From Fontisubflavum oceani (lineage in GTDB: Bacteria > Pseudomonadota > Alphaproteobacteria > Rhodobacterales > Rhodobacteraceae): a stretch of 64,000 nucleotides of DNA. Numbering within the stretch: position 1 is the stretch's first letter; each line of letters starts with the position of its first letter. The notes below the pieces were generated by a model, which was not told the origin of the DNA, ran no database searches, and was given only the letters and a program-made list of their open reading frames with translations. Where the stretch lies: contig NZ_CP129111.1 of assembly GCF_030407165.1 (NCBI RefSeq), forward strand, positions 2,976,001 to 3,040,000, in the 5' to 3' direction. Position numbers and translations under genes: made by a program. Shown in pieces: positions 19,179-27,761 of this stretch.

Positions 19179-20531
19179 ATGCCCGCCCGCCGCCGCTTAA
19201 TGACGCTGCTTGCAGCGCTGGCCCTGACCCTGTCGGGTTGGGCGGCACAGGCGCAATCGATCATCCGCGATGCCGAGATCGAACGCGGGTTGCAGGAGCT
19301 GGCCGCCCCGATCTTGCGCGCGGCTGGTTTGCCAACCTCAACCCGGATCATTGTGGTGAATGACCGCTCTCTGAACGCTTTCGTCGCGGATGCCCGGCAT
19401 ATCTTCATCCATTCCGGCCTGCTTTTGCGCATGCAAGACCCCGCCGAATTGCAGGCCGTCTTGGCCCATGAGGCGGCGCATATCGCCAACGGTCATCTGA
19501 CCCGCCGCCCCGCCGCCGCGCGCTCAGCCGGGAGCGCGGCGCGCATGGGTCTGCTCTTGGCATTGGCGGCAGGAGCAGCCTCGGGCAATAGTGAGGTGGG
19601 CGCCGGCCTGGCGATCGGGTCCACCTCCGCCGCCGCGCGCCGGTTTTTTGCGCATACACGGGCGGAAGAGGCCAGCGCAGATCAGGCTGGGATGCGCTAT
19701 ATGGTGCAATCTGGGATCGACCCGGCCGCGATGCTGACGGTGCTGGATATCTTCCGGGGGCAAGAGGCGCTCTCCGTCGGGCGGCAAGACCCTTATATCC
19801 GCACGCATCCCCTGACCCGCGATCGGATCCGAACTGTCGAGGCCTTCGTCAATGGCCGCTCAGGCGCGGCTGCGGGGGCGGAAAGCAGCGCCGAGGCGCG
19901 CTATTGGTTCGCGCGGATCACCGGCAAGCTCGGCGGGTTCTTGAACGCGCCGCGCCAGACCCTGCGCCAGGTCGGGCGGAATGACCAAGGCGAGATTGCG
20001 ACGCTGCGCCGGGCGATTGCCTATCACCAAAGCACCGATGCCAGCCGTGCCATTTCCGAGGTTGGGCGGCTGCTACAGATGCGGCCAAACGATCCTTACT
20101 ATCAAGAACTTCAGGGGCAAATCCTGTTTGAATCCCTTAACTTCGGCGCCGCTGTTCAAGCTTATGCCCGCGCCGTGCAATTGGCCCCGCGCGAACCGCT
20201 GATCCTGGCCGGGTATGGCCGCGCGCTTCTGGCCGCCGACACCCGGAGCGGCAATGCGCAAGCGCTGGACGTGCTCGGGCGCGCCTATGCCCGCGACCCG
20301 TTCGACCCGCGAATGTTGCGCGATCTGGCGCTCGCCTATGCCCGCAGCGGCAATAACGGCATGGCCTCGACCGTGACGGCGGAGCGTTATGCGGTTCTAG
20401 GTCGAATGGAAGACGCCGAAATTCACGCAACCCGGGCCAGCGGCCTTTTGCCCACCGGATCGGGTGGCTGGCTTCGGGCCCAAGATGTGCTACGGGTGGC
20501 CGAAGCCGCTCAAAACCGGAGAAATCGCTGA
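19179..20531 (+). CDS. M48 family metallopeptidase with TPR-like C-terminus (BepA-like)
   Basis: 450 residues, periplasmic. Signal peptide (MPARRRLMTLLAALALTLSG, cut after AQAQ), then an M48 zinc peptidase domain with VLAHEAAHIANGHL (HExxH, about residue 98) and the third ligand Glu in RAEEASADQAGM. The C-terminal 200 residues form TPR-like helices (NDPYYQELQGQILFESLNFG). BepA-type proteases help assemble or degrade outer-membrane proteins; this role is by family. The start at 19179 has GGAG before it and begins the signal peptide. The stop overlaps the next ATG by 1 nt (TGATG). Confidence 0.9.
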   Translation: MPARRRLMTLLAALALTLSGWAAQAQSIIRDAEIERGLQELAAPILRAAGLPTSTRIIVVNDRSLNAFVADARHIFIHSGLLLRMQDPAELQAVLAHEAAHIANGHLTRRPAAARSAGSAARMGLLLALAAGAASGNSEVGAGLAIGSTSAAARRFFAHTRAEEASADQAGMRYMVQSGIDPAAMLTVLDIFRGQEALSVGRQDPYIRTHPLTRDRIRTVEAFVNGRSGAAAGAESSAEARYWFARITGKLGGFLNAPRQTLRQVGRNDQGEIATLRRAIAYHQSTDASRAISEVGRLLQMRPNDPYYQELQGQILFESLNFGAAVQAYARAVQLAPREPLILAGYGRALLAADTRSGNAQALDVLGRAYARDPFDPRMLRDLALAYARSGNNGMASTVTAERYAVLGRMEDAEIHATRASGLLPTGSGGWLRAQDVLRVAEAAQNRRNR

Positions 20532-21289
20532 TGAAATCCTTTCTTACCGCCGCCCTAACGGGGCTGGTTTTGGCTCTGTCTGGCCCTGCCCTTGCCGTCG
20601 ATTTGGACGCGTTGAGCGACACCGAGCGCGACGCGTTTCGCGCCGAGGTTCGGGCCTATCTGCTAGAAAACCCCGAGGTTTTGATGGAGGCCATTGCGGT
20701 ATTGGAGCAGCGTCAGGCCGAGGCTGAGGCGATGCAAGACCTTGATCTGGTTGCGGCCAATGCGGATGCCCTGTTCAACTCCGATACCGCCTGGGAAGGG
20801 GGCAACCCGGAGGGCGATATCGTCTTGGTCGAGTTTCTCGATTACCGCTGCGGCTTCTGCCGTCGCGCGTTCCCGGAGGTCGAGCAACTGATCGAGACGG
20901 ATGGCAATATCCGCCTTGTAATCAAGGAATTCCCGATCTTGGGCGAACAATCGACGCTGGCTTCTCGCTTCGCTCTCTCAACCCGGATCATCGAAGGGGA
21001 TGATGCCTATAAAGACATCCATGACGCGTTGATGGTGATGCGTGCGGATGTCAGCGAAGAAAGCCTGAGCCGGTTGGCGGACGAGCTTGGCTTTGACGGT
21101 GACGCGATCCTGGCCGGGATGTCGGACCCAGAGATCGACCGCGTGCTGGAGGCGAACTACGCCCTGGCGCAGCGGCTGCAGATCAGCGGCACGCCAAGCT
21201 TCGTGATGGGCGATCAACTGCTGCGGGGCTACCTCCCCTATGACGCGATGGCGGGCATAGCGGAGGAGTTGCGCGCCGCAGCGAACTGA
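20531..21289 (+). CDS. DsbA family thiol:disulfide oxidoreductase
   Basis: 252 residues. Signal peptide (MKSFLTAALTGLVLALSGPA), a helical N-terminal stretch (about 25-75), then a thioredoxin-like domain with the active site YRCGFCRRAFPEVEQL (CGFC, about residues 113-116) and the cis-proline loop ISGTPSFVMGDQLLRGY. It resembles ScsC/BdbD-like periplasmic oxidoreductases. It is translationally coupled to the M48 protease gene, a common pairing for envelope protein quality control. Confidence 0.9.
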   Translation: MKSFLTAALTGLVLALSGPALAVDLDALSDTERDAFRAEVRAYLLENPEVLMEAIAVLEQRQAEAEAMQDLDLVAANADALFNSDTAWEGGNPEGDIVLVEFLDYRCGFCRRAFPEVEQLIETDGNIRLVIKEFPILGEQSTLASRFALSTRIIEGDDAYKDIHDALMVMRADVSEESLSRLADELGFDGDAILAGMSDPEIDRVLEANYALAQRLQISGTPSFVMGDQLLRGYLPYDAMAGIAEELRAAAN

Positions 21290-21315
21290 GCGGCGCGGCC
21301 ACCCGCGCATAACAA

Positions 21316-21345
21316 TCGCAAGGGCAGATGTTGCTGCCCTTGCGA
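21316..21345. repeat. Perfect 12-bp stem-loop between the DsbA-like gene and the sulfotransferase
   Basis: TCGCAAGGGCAG, a 6-nt loop (ATGTTG), then the exact reverse complement. No T-run follows, so it is not a standard intrinsic terminator. It lies 73 bp before the sulfotransferase start and could be an mRNA-processing, stability or attenuation element. Confidence 0.7.
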
Positions 21346-21417
21346 CAGCATGTCATCCGCTTGCCACACGGCGTCGATAGACATGGATCTTGCTCATCAC
21401 CGGATGATGGATGGGAT

Positions 21418-22179
21418 ATGCCGAAATTCGACTCATACGTGATCTGCACATCCCCGCGCAGCGGCAGCACATTGCTCTGCAAACTTCTGGCGGCGACGGA
21501 TATCTCCGGCAAGCCCGAGTCTTATTTCCATACACCTTCGGCGGATGACTGGGCGAAGACCCTTGATCTGACGCTTACCGATGCGGCATCCGAACAAGAG
21601 GCGCTCGCCGAAGTCTTTGAGGCCGTGCGTGCAAAAGGGCGCGGTAATACCTCGATCTTTGGCCTCAGATTGCAGCGGCACAGCGTCGACTATTTCCTGC
21701 AAAAACTGGCCCAACTACATCCTGATAACCCGACCGATTTGCTCCGTTTTGAGGCCGCATTTGGGCGCACTGCTTTCATCCATCTGACGCGAATGGATAA
21801 AGTGGAACAGGCGGTGTCATACCTAAAGGCCGAACAGACCGGTCTTTGGCATAAGGCACCGGACGGAACAGAATTGGAGCGCATCTCTACACCAGCACCG
21901 CCACAGTATGACGCCGCTGCAATTCAAGAGAGATATGACAGGTTTCAGGCCTTTGATCGCGCGTGGAGCCGCTGGTTCACGGCTGAGGGTATTCATCCGA
22001 TCCGCATCACCTATGAAGCGCTCTCGGCTGACCCGATTGGCACATTGCGCGACCTGTTGGACCAGCTTGGGTTGGAAAGAAGGGCCGCTTCGGGGGTGAC
22101 ACCGATGGTCGCAAAATTGGCCGATCACACCAATGCCGATTGGGCGACACGATTCCGAACAGAACGGAGTGCCCACTAG
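21418..22179 (+). CDS. Stf0-type sulfotransferase
   Basis: 253 residues related to the Stf0/NodH sulfotransferases, which move sulfate from PAPS onto glycans or glycolipids. The 5'-phosphosulfate loop is YVICTSPRSGSTLLCKLLAA (residues about 6-25), followed by ISGKPESYFHTPSADDW and the 3'-phosphate-binding region with FIHLTRMDKVEQAVSYLKAE (about 120-140). The acceptor is unknown; an envelope or polysaccharide substrate is plausible. The start at 21418 immediately precedes the PAPS loop. The gene ends at a strong terminator shared with convergent rne. Confidence 0.85.
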   Translation: MPKFDSYVICTSPRSGSTLLCKLLAATDISGKPESYFHTPSADDWAKTLDLTLTDAASEQEALAEVFEAVRAKGRGNTSIFGLRLQRHSVDYFLQKLAQLHPDNPTDLLRFEAAFGRTAFIHLTRMDKVEQAVSYLKAEQTGLWHKAPDGTELERISTPAPPQYDAAAIQERYDRFQAFDRAWSRWFTAEGIHPIRITYEALSADPIGTLRDLLDQLGLERRAASGVTPMVAKLADHTNADWATRFRTERSAH

Positions 22180-22225
22180 CGCATGCGGGCGTGGCATCCG
22201 CTCGGAAGCATCTCCCATCAATGTT

Positions 22226-22254
22226 AAAGGGCGCCCTCTGGGCGCCCCTTTTTC
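22226..22254. terminator. Intrinsic terminator between stf0 and rne
   Basis: AAAGGGCGCCC, a short loop, GGGCGCCCC, then TTTTT. It ends the plus-strand sulfotransferase transcript and, as it sits between convergent genes, may also act on rne. Confidence 0.85.
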
Positions 22255-22269
22255 TCGTCGGCGAGCAGG

Positions 22270-24983
22270 TCAACCGATTGACCACCAGCCCTTACGTTTC
22301 GGCTTCGGCGGACTGTCATCCGCTACCACGGCAACCGGTTCTGGCTCCGGTTGTGGTTCGGGGGCCGGTTGTGGCTCGGCAGCGGCTTCCTCGACAACAG
22401 GCTCCGGCTCCGGGGCCGCCTCTTGTGCCTCAACCACGGCCTCCGCGATTGCTGGTTCTGGCACAGGCTCCGGGGCTGGCTCCGGCTGTGTCTCCGGCTC
22501 GGCAGAGTCGGTCGCATCACCTTGCACTGCCTCCGCCGGGGCTTCGGTTACGCCCTCGGATGCATCAGCCTCGGTCGCCTTCTTGCGCCCACGCCCGCCT
22601 CGCGACCGGCGGCGTTTTGGCTTGGCCTCCTCTTCGACCGGCGCTTCCGGGGCCTCGGCCTCAACTGCAGGGGCCTCTTCTGCATCCACCTCGGCAGTTG
22701 CGGCTTCGGCGGTGTCTTCGGCCTCTGCGTCGCCGTTGGTCTGTGCCTCATCGCCGTTCGATTTCCGACGACCGCGCCCGCCCCGACGCCGACGACGTTT
22801 CCGCTTGGTGCCGTTCTCTTCCGTCTCCGCGGCCTCTGGCGTCTCCGCCTCGTCGCTCGCGGTGTCGTCCTCGATCTCATCCATCAACGCCGCGTCCATC
22901 GACACGATCGGTGCCGCATCTGGCACCCGTCGCGTGGCGGTTTTGAACTTCTCGATCTTGTAATCGGGCGCCACCAGATGCGGGTCAGCCTCGATCCGGA
23001 CCGAAAGGCCATAGCGGGCTTCGATCTCGGCGAGATATTCCCGCTTGGCATTCATGATGAAGTTCACGATCCCCACCGGCGCGGTCAGCAGCACCTCGCG
23101 CGAGCGGCGGCGTGTGCCCTCTTCTTCCAACTGCCGCAAGATCGACAACGCCAAGCTGTCATCTGAGCGGACCAACCCGGTGCCGTGGCAGGCGTGGCAC
23201 GGTTGCGTCGTCGCCTCCAACATCCCAGGGCGGAGCCGCTGACGGCTCATTTCCATCAGGCCAAAGGCCGAAATCCGACCCACCTGAATCCGCGCACGGT
23301 CGGTTTTCAGCTTCTCTTTGATCCGTTTTTCGACCGCGCTGTTGTTGCGACGATCATCCATATCAATGAAGTCGATCACGATCAGACCGGCCAAATCTCG
23401 CAACCGCAACTGGCGCGCCACCTCTTCGGCGGCCTCCAAGTTGGTCTTGGTCGCGGTCTCCTCGATCGAGCCTTCCTTGGTCGCCGACCGGAGTTCACAT
23501 CAATCGCGACCAGCGCTTCCGTCACACCGATCACGATATAGCCGCCGGATTTGAGCTGCACGACTGGGTTGAACATATCGGCCAAGTAGCCCTCGACCTT
23601 GTGGCGCGCGAAAAGCGGCATCGGGTCGGTGTAATGCTTCACGTTCTTGGCGTGGGACGGCATGATCATTTTCATGAAGTCCTTGGCCTGCCGATAGCCG
23701 GCATCACCTTCGACCAGCACCTCGTCGATCTCGCGGTTATAGAGATCGCGGATCGAACGGTGGATCAGGTTGCCTTCCTCATAGATCGGCGCAGGCGCGG
23801 TGGATTTCAGCGTCAGGGCGCGGACCTGCTCCCATTGCCGCTGCAGATACTCATAATCGCGCTTGATCTCGGCCTTGGTGCGCTTGGCCCCGGCGGTCCG
23901 CACGATCAGCCCCGCGCCCTGCGGCACGTCGAGACCGGTGGCGATCTCTTTCAACTTCTTGCGGTCGGCGGCGTTGGTGATCTTGCGAGAAATCCCGCCG
24001 CCCCGCGCGGTGTTCGGCATCAGCACGCAATAGCGCCCCGCGAGGCTCAGATAAGTGGTCAGCGCCGCGCCTTTATTGCCACGCTCTTCTTTCACGACTT
24101 GGACCAGAAGGATCTGGCGAACCTTCACGACTTCCTGGATTTTGTACTTCCGGGGGCGCGGCTTGCGTACAGGGCGGATGTCTTCCTGGTCGTCATCATC
24201 TGCGACCGTATCAACATCGTCATCGGCGGCTTGGGCGTCATCCTCGGTGCCATCTTGTTCGGCGTCGTCTTGTTCGGTGTCGCCTTCTACATCGGGCTCG
24301 TCCGCTGCGTTGGTATCGTCATCGGCCTCCGGCTCAGATGCGTCTTCCGCCGTGTCAGGATTGGCCTCATCCGTTTCAGACGCTTCTGCCTCTGCAACGA
24401 CTTCATTAGCGGGGTCAGCCTCCGCAACGTCGGCCTCTGGTGTCTCAGCCGCCGTGTCAGGTTCTGCTTTGCCCGCCTCTTCTGCATTGGCCTCTGGCGC
24501 GTCGGTCAGATCGGTGGCAACAACCTCTTCATCACCCAGATCGACCACATCCATGCCGGAAGGAGTTTTGGCCTCGCCCGTGGTAACCGCGTCGGTCTTC
24601 GTGGCCTCGGCCTTGGTATCGGTGCTTTTCCGGCGCCGACGACCACGGCTCCGTTTCGGGCGCGGTTCCTCTTCGCTCGCGGCCATCGCCTCGGCATATT
24701 CCCGCTCCTCGGCCAGGAGCGCTTCGCGATCCGCCGTCGGGATTTGGTAATAATCCGGATGGATTTCCGAAAAGGCCAGAAATCCGTGCCGGTTGCCGCC
24801 ATAATCGACAAAGGCCGCTTGGAGCGATGGCTCCACCCGGGTGACCTTTGCGAGATAAATATTGCCTGCGAGTTGCCGCTTGTTCAGCGACTCAAAGTCG
24901 AACTCCTCGACTCTATTTCCGTCTGCCACGACAACGCGGGTCTCTTCCGCGTGGGTGGCATCGATAAGCATCTTTTTTGCCAT
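22270..24983 (-). CDS. rne: Ribonuclease E (frame broken near 23485)
   Basis: Essential endoribonuclease and degradosome scaffold, about 904 residues when repaired. The N-terminus AKKMLIDATHAEETRVVVAD starts the S1/RNase H-like part. The S1 domain is interrupted at about residues 90-285 by a long acidic, Arg-rich low-complexity insertion. Then follow the 5'-sensor and catalytic DNase I-like parts, with Asp in LVAIDVNSGR and LIVIDFIDMDDRR, and the zinc link QPCHACHGTGLV. The C-terminal 280 residues are low-complexity Ala/Glu/Pro with Arg patches and end in KPKRKGWWSIG. One base missing near 23485 breaks the frame; adding one gives GRSTKEGSIEET. The start at 24983 has AAGGA upstream. Confidence 0.95.
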
Positions 24984-24995
24984 GTTATCCTTGCG

Positions 24996-25036
24996 CATGA
25001 CCGCATCCCGAGCCCTCGGGCTCTCTGGCGGTCATG
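24996..25036 (-). promoter_or_regulatory. Candidate autoregulatory hairpin in the rne 5' leader
   Basis: CATGACCGC at 24996-25004 pairs perfectly with GCGGTCATG at 25028-25036, and an inner GAGCC/GGCTC stem closes a 4-nt loop. The structure ends 12 nt before the rne start codon, directly before its ribosome-binding site. In E. coli, rne mRNA is cut by RNase E under control of 5'-leader hairpins; a similar role here is inferred. Confidence 0.55.
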
Positions 25037-25310
25037 ATATCCTGAAATGGCGAGGGCGCGCGTGCGCACCGTTGAGGGGCGGGCCAATGCCGCGCCTCTC
25101 GGTGCCAGGGTTTGTCTCGCGCGCGTCATCGCGGTTTGTCTCCGACAGCGCGACAAGGTCTGCGCCATCCGTTCATAAGCCCTTCTACAAAGGGCAATCT
25201 CTGTGGTCCCCAAGGACCTTCCGTCTGCCCGGCTGGCGCGCGTCACGTTACGGCGCGTCCAAGGGCAGAGAAACCATTCGACCGATCCAGTCTAATCCAA
25301 ACCGGCTTCT

Positions 25311-25326
25311 CTGACATTAATGTCAG
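25311..25326. promoter_or_regulatory. Perfect 16-bp palindrome (candidate operator)
   Basis: CTGACATTAATGTCAG is an exact palindrome 107 bp upstream of the deacetylase start. It is AT-centred and occurs once in this window. It has the size of a dimeric repressor site; the downstream XRE-cupin regulator (26445-27011) is one candidate binder, but nothing proves it. Confidence 0.5.
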
Positions 25327-25433
25327 CGAAAGGCAGATTACAATGGCTATTTCCGTATCCTCGCCCGCACTTGCATCCAATTGCCGAGCAGATAGGGTAT
25401 AAAAACCTCCCTCCTCCAGCCGACAAGAGATCA

Positions 25434-26360
25434 ATGCGCGACCTTTCAAAAATCCCGCCATATCAATGGACTGAGCCGGAGTGGCGTGGTCTGGTCAACC
25501 GCGTGCGCGCCGGGCGCAGATTGGCGCCCAAGACCTGGCCCGGCAATGCCCGCTGCGCCGTGGCGCTTTCCTTCGATTGCGATCACGAAACATTTGAAAT
25601 GGGCGCGGGTGGCCATGCAATAGGACGGCTCAATTGGGGCGATTATGGCCGCCGCGCAGGCGTGCCGCGGATTCTGGATCTGCTGGCCCGGGAAGCGGTT
25701 CCGGCGAGCTTCTTCATGCCGGCCGTAGCCGGGTTGATCGACCCAAGCGAGCCACGCCGGATCGCGGAGGCTGGGCATGAGATTGGCGTCCATGGCTGGA
25801 TTCATGAGCAAACAGGGACGCTCAGCGCGGCGGAAGAGCGCGAGATGTTGATCCGTGCCCGAGATACATTGGCCGACCTATCCGGTACCGAACCGGTTGG
25901 GCACCGCGCGGCGCATTGGGATTTGAGCCCGCATACCGCCGCCCTCACCGCGGAACTGGGCTTCCAATATGACAGCTCAATGATGGCCGATGATGAGTGT
26001 TACGAGATACTTCTGGACGGCGACCCGTCGGGCTTGATCGAAATCCCGGTCGATTGGGTCCGCGACGACGCCGCCTACCTGCTCTTCAATCGCACCCCAC
26101 CGACCCGGCCCTATACGTCACCCGAGGCAGTGTTCGACATCTTCCGACGCGAGTTCGATCTGGCCTATGAAGAAGGCGGAGTCTGCCAATTGGTAATGCA
26201 TCCGTTTGTCATTGGATACCGGTCACGGATCTGGATTTTGGACCGTTTGATCGCGCACGCCAAAGCCAAAGGCGATGTCTGGTTTACCACCCATCGAGAT
26301 TTAGCCGCCTATCTGCGCGAAAGCTTTGATCTATCGGCAAAATCGCCTCAAACTCCTTGA
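25434..26360 (+). CDS. Polysaccharide deacetylase family protein (NodB-like)
   Basis: 308 residues with a NodB homology domain: the first metal-ligand motif is ALSFDCDHETFEMGAGG, followed by VPASFFMPAVAG, HEIGVHGWIHEQTG (His ligands), GHRAAHWDLS and CQLVMHPFVIGYRSRIWIL. There is no signal peptide, and the pattern is closer to the cytosolic amide hydrolases of the PuuE/allantoinase or imidase type than to cell-wall deacetylases. The likely substrate is therefore a small cyclic amide or N-acyl compound, which is an inference. The ATG at 25434 has AAGAGA before it. The XRE-cupin regulator follows 84 bp later. Confidence 0.82.
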   Translation: MRDLSKIPPYQWTEPEWRGLVNRVRAGRRLAPKTWPGNARCAVALSFDCDHETFEMGAGGHAIGRLNWGDYGRRAGVPRILDLLAREAVPASFFMPAVAGLIDPSEPRRIAEAGHEIGVHGWIHEQTGTLSAAEEREMLIRARDTLADLSGTEPVGHRAAHWDLSPHTAALTAELGFQYDSSMMADDECYEILLDGDPSGLIEIPVDWVRDDAAYLLFNRTPPTRPYTSPEAVFDIFRREFDLAYEEGGVCQLVMHPFVIGYRSRIWILDRLIAHAKAKGDVWFTTHRDLAAYLRESFDLSAKSPQTP

Positions 26361-26444
26361 TTTTTCGCGGTTTTTTTGCTCTTCTGAGACCCGCAAACAG
26401 GAGTAGGGAGCCAAGCGATTCCACGGGATGCAGACACCCCGCCT

Positions 26445-27011
26445 TTGGGCGATTTGATCCGCCGCAGACGCCGCCAGTTGAACCTGACGCTGGAGACCGT
26501 CTGCCGTGCGGCAGATATCTCGAAAGGCTATCTCAGCCAGGTCGAGCGCGGGTTTGCGGTGCCGACGATCACCACCCTGTCGCGGATCGCGGCGGCGCTG
26601 GATACCAGCTTGGATGCCTTCATCGCCCGGCCCGACCCGACCGATTGCATCACCCGGGCCGATCAAAGGCAGCGATTGGCGCTCGGCCCGTCAGAACTGC
26701 TCTATGAACGGCTTGGCGCCGAGTTTGCTGGTCATGCGCTGTCGACCTTCATCATGACAATTCCGCCGGGCTATCGCTCGGAGGATGTGAACCATGAAGG
26801 CGAAGAGACTTTCTATGTGCTGTCGGGCACGCTCTGTTTGATGTTGGATGGTGACGATATTGCGCTTGGGCCTGGCGATAGCGCGCATTACAGCGCCCGG
26901 CGGCTGCATGGCTGGGCCAATACCGGGCAGGATATCGCGAAAGTGCTTTGGACCGGGACGATGGATTTGTTCCGGGAACCTATCGCCTCGTCGAAGTCTG
27001 TTGACGACTAA
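26445..27011 (+). CDS. XRE-family regulator with C-terminal cupin domain
   Basis: 188 residues: an N-terminal helix-turn-helix (about 1-60, LETVCRAADISKGYLSQVER) followed by a cupin sensor domain (about 100-180, YRSEDVNHEGEETFYVLSGT). Such proteins usually control neighbouring amino-acid, polyamine or sulfur genes. The start is uncertain: TTG at 26445 has no clear ribosome site, ATT at 26418 is ideally spaced from GGGAG at 26406-26410, and an ATG at 26428 is out of frame and would require an indel error. It converges with an SDR gene (4-nt overlap of stops). Confidence 0.88.
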   Translation: MGDLIRRRRRQLNLTLETVCRAADISKGYLSQVERGFAVPTITTLSRIAAALDTSLDAFIARPDPTDCITRADQRQRLALGPSELLYERLGAEFAGHALSTFIMTIPPGYRSEDVNHEGEETFYVLSGTLCLMLDGDDIALGPGDSAHYSARRLHGWANTGQDIAKVLWTGTMDLFREPIASSKSVDD

Positions 27012-27760
27012 ACCAATCCTGCCTCGACAGGCAAACAGACCCCTGTGATACCAGCCGCTTGATCGGAGGCGAGATAAAGTGCCGCCTCGGCCACATCCTG
27101 CGGCCGCGCGAGCCTGCCCAAAGCGGTTTCACCGGCCAAATCGGCGGCGGCTACATCCGGGTCAGGTCCGCCATCGGTCGCGCGCGCAGCAATGCGGGCC
27201 TGAAGCGCCTCGGTCATGATTGGGCCCGGCGCAAGCGCATTGACCCGCACGCCAAGCGGCCCCAAATCCTGCGCCGCGGCGCGCATCAGCCCCACCACCG
27301 CATGTTTGCTCGCGGAATAAAGCGCCTGCCCCGCCACTGCGCGATAGGCGTTGATCGATGCCATCAAAACCGCTGCGCCCTGGGTCTTTGCCAGATGGGG
27401 CGCGGCTACGCCGAGGCTCAGCGCCATGCCGCGCACATTGATCGCGAAAACCCGATCCCATTCGGCGAGATCGAGATCGGTGACGTTACGCCAAGGCGGA
27501 ACGACCCCTGCATTTGCGACAAGGGTATCGAGGCCATCCTGCCCGGCGAGAACCGCGTCCAGATGCTCTTTTGCCTCCGTTCCGGTCAGATCGAGCGGGA
27601 TCGGAGGCCAGGCCTTGGGCAGATCGGCCTTGGCCAGCGCATCGGGCAGATCAAGGACCAGAACCCTGGCGCCGGAGGCGGCAAACCTGTCGGCGATCGC
27701 CCGGCCGAGGCCTTGTGCGCCGCCGGTGATCAAACAGGTTTTGCCGCCCAATGTGGTCAT
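27008..27760 (-). CDS. SDR family oxidoreductase
   Basis: 250-residue classical short-chain dehydrogenase. The cofactor loop is ITGGAQGLGRAIADRF (TGxxxGxG, about residues 11-18), followed by VANAGVVPPW and the catalytic Ser/Tyr/Lys in LMASINAYRAVAGQALYSAS and the adjacent KHAV. It is the last gene of the peptide-transporter operon (1 nt after the M24 peptidase stop), so it probably acts on a product of the imported compound. Confidence 0.88.
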   Translation of the reverse strand: MTTLGGKTCLITGGAQGLGRAIADRFAASGARVLVLDLPDALAKADLPKAWPPIPLDLTGTEAKEHLDAVLAGQDGLDTLVANAGVVPPWRNVTDLDLAEWDRVFAINVRGMALSLGVAAPHLAKTQGAAVLMASINAYRAVAGQALYSASKHAVVGLMRAAAQDLGPLGVRVNALAPGPIMTEALQARIAARATDGGPDPDVAAADLAGETALGRLARPQDVAEAALYLASDQAAGITGVCLPVEAGLV

Positions 27761-27761
27761 C

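Larger units (their letters stand above)
24984..25433. other. 450-bp intergenic region: rne leader and deacetylase promoter
   Basis: No coding sequence or RNA gene is recognisable. It contains the rne ribosome-binding site and a leader hairpin (24996-25036) at one end, and a perfect 16-bp palindrome (25311-25326) plus the deacetylase promoter region at the other. The middle (25040-25300) is GC-rich with no structure I could support. A long rne leader is normal for this gene. Confidence 0.7.

Noticed and set aside
22133..22963. Repetitive Ser/Ala/Gly-rich frames opposite the RNase E C-terminus
   Set aside because: They mirror the low-complexity Ala/Glu/Pro codons of rne and have no independent signals.
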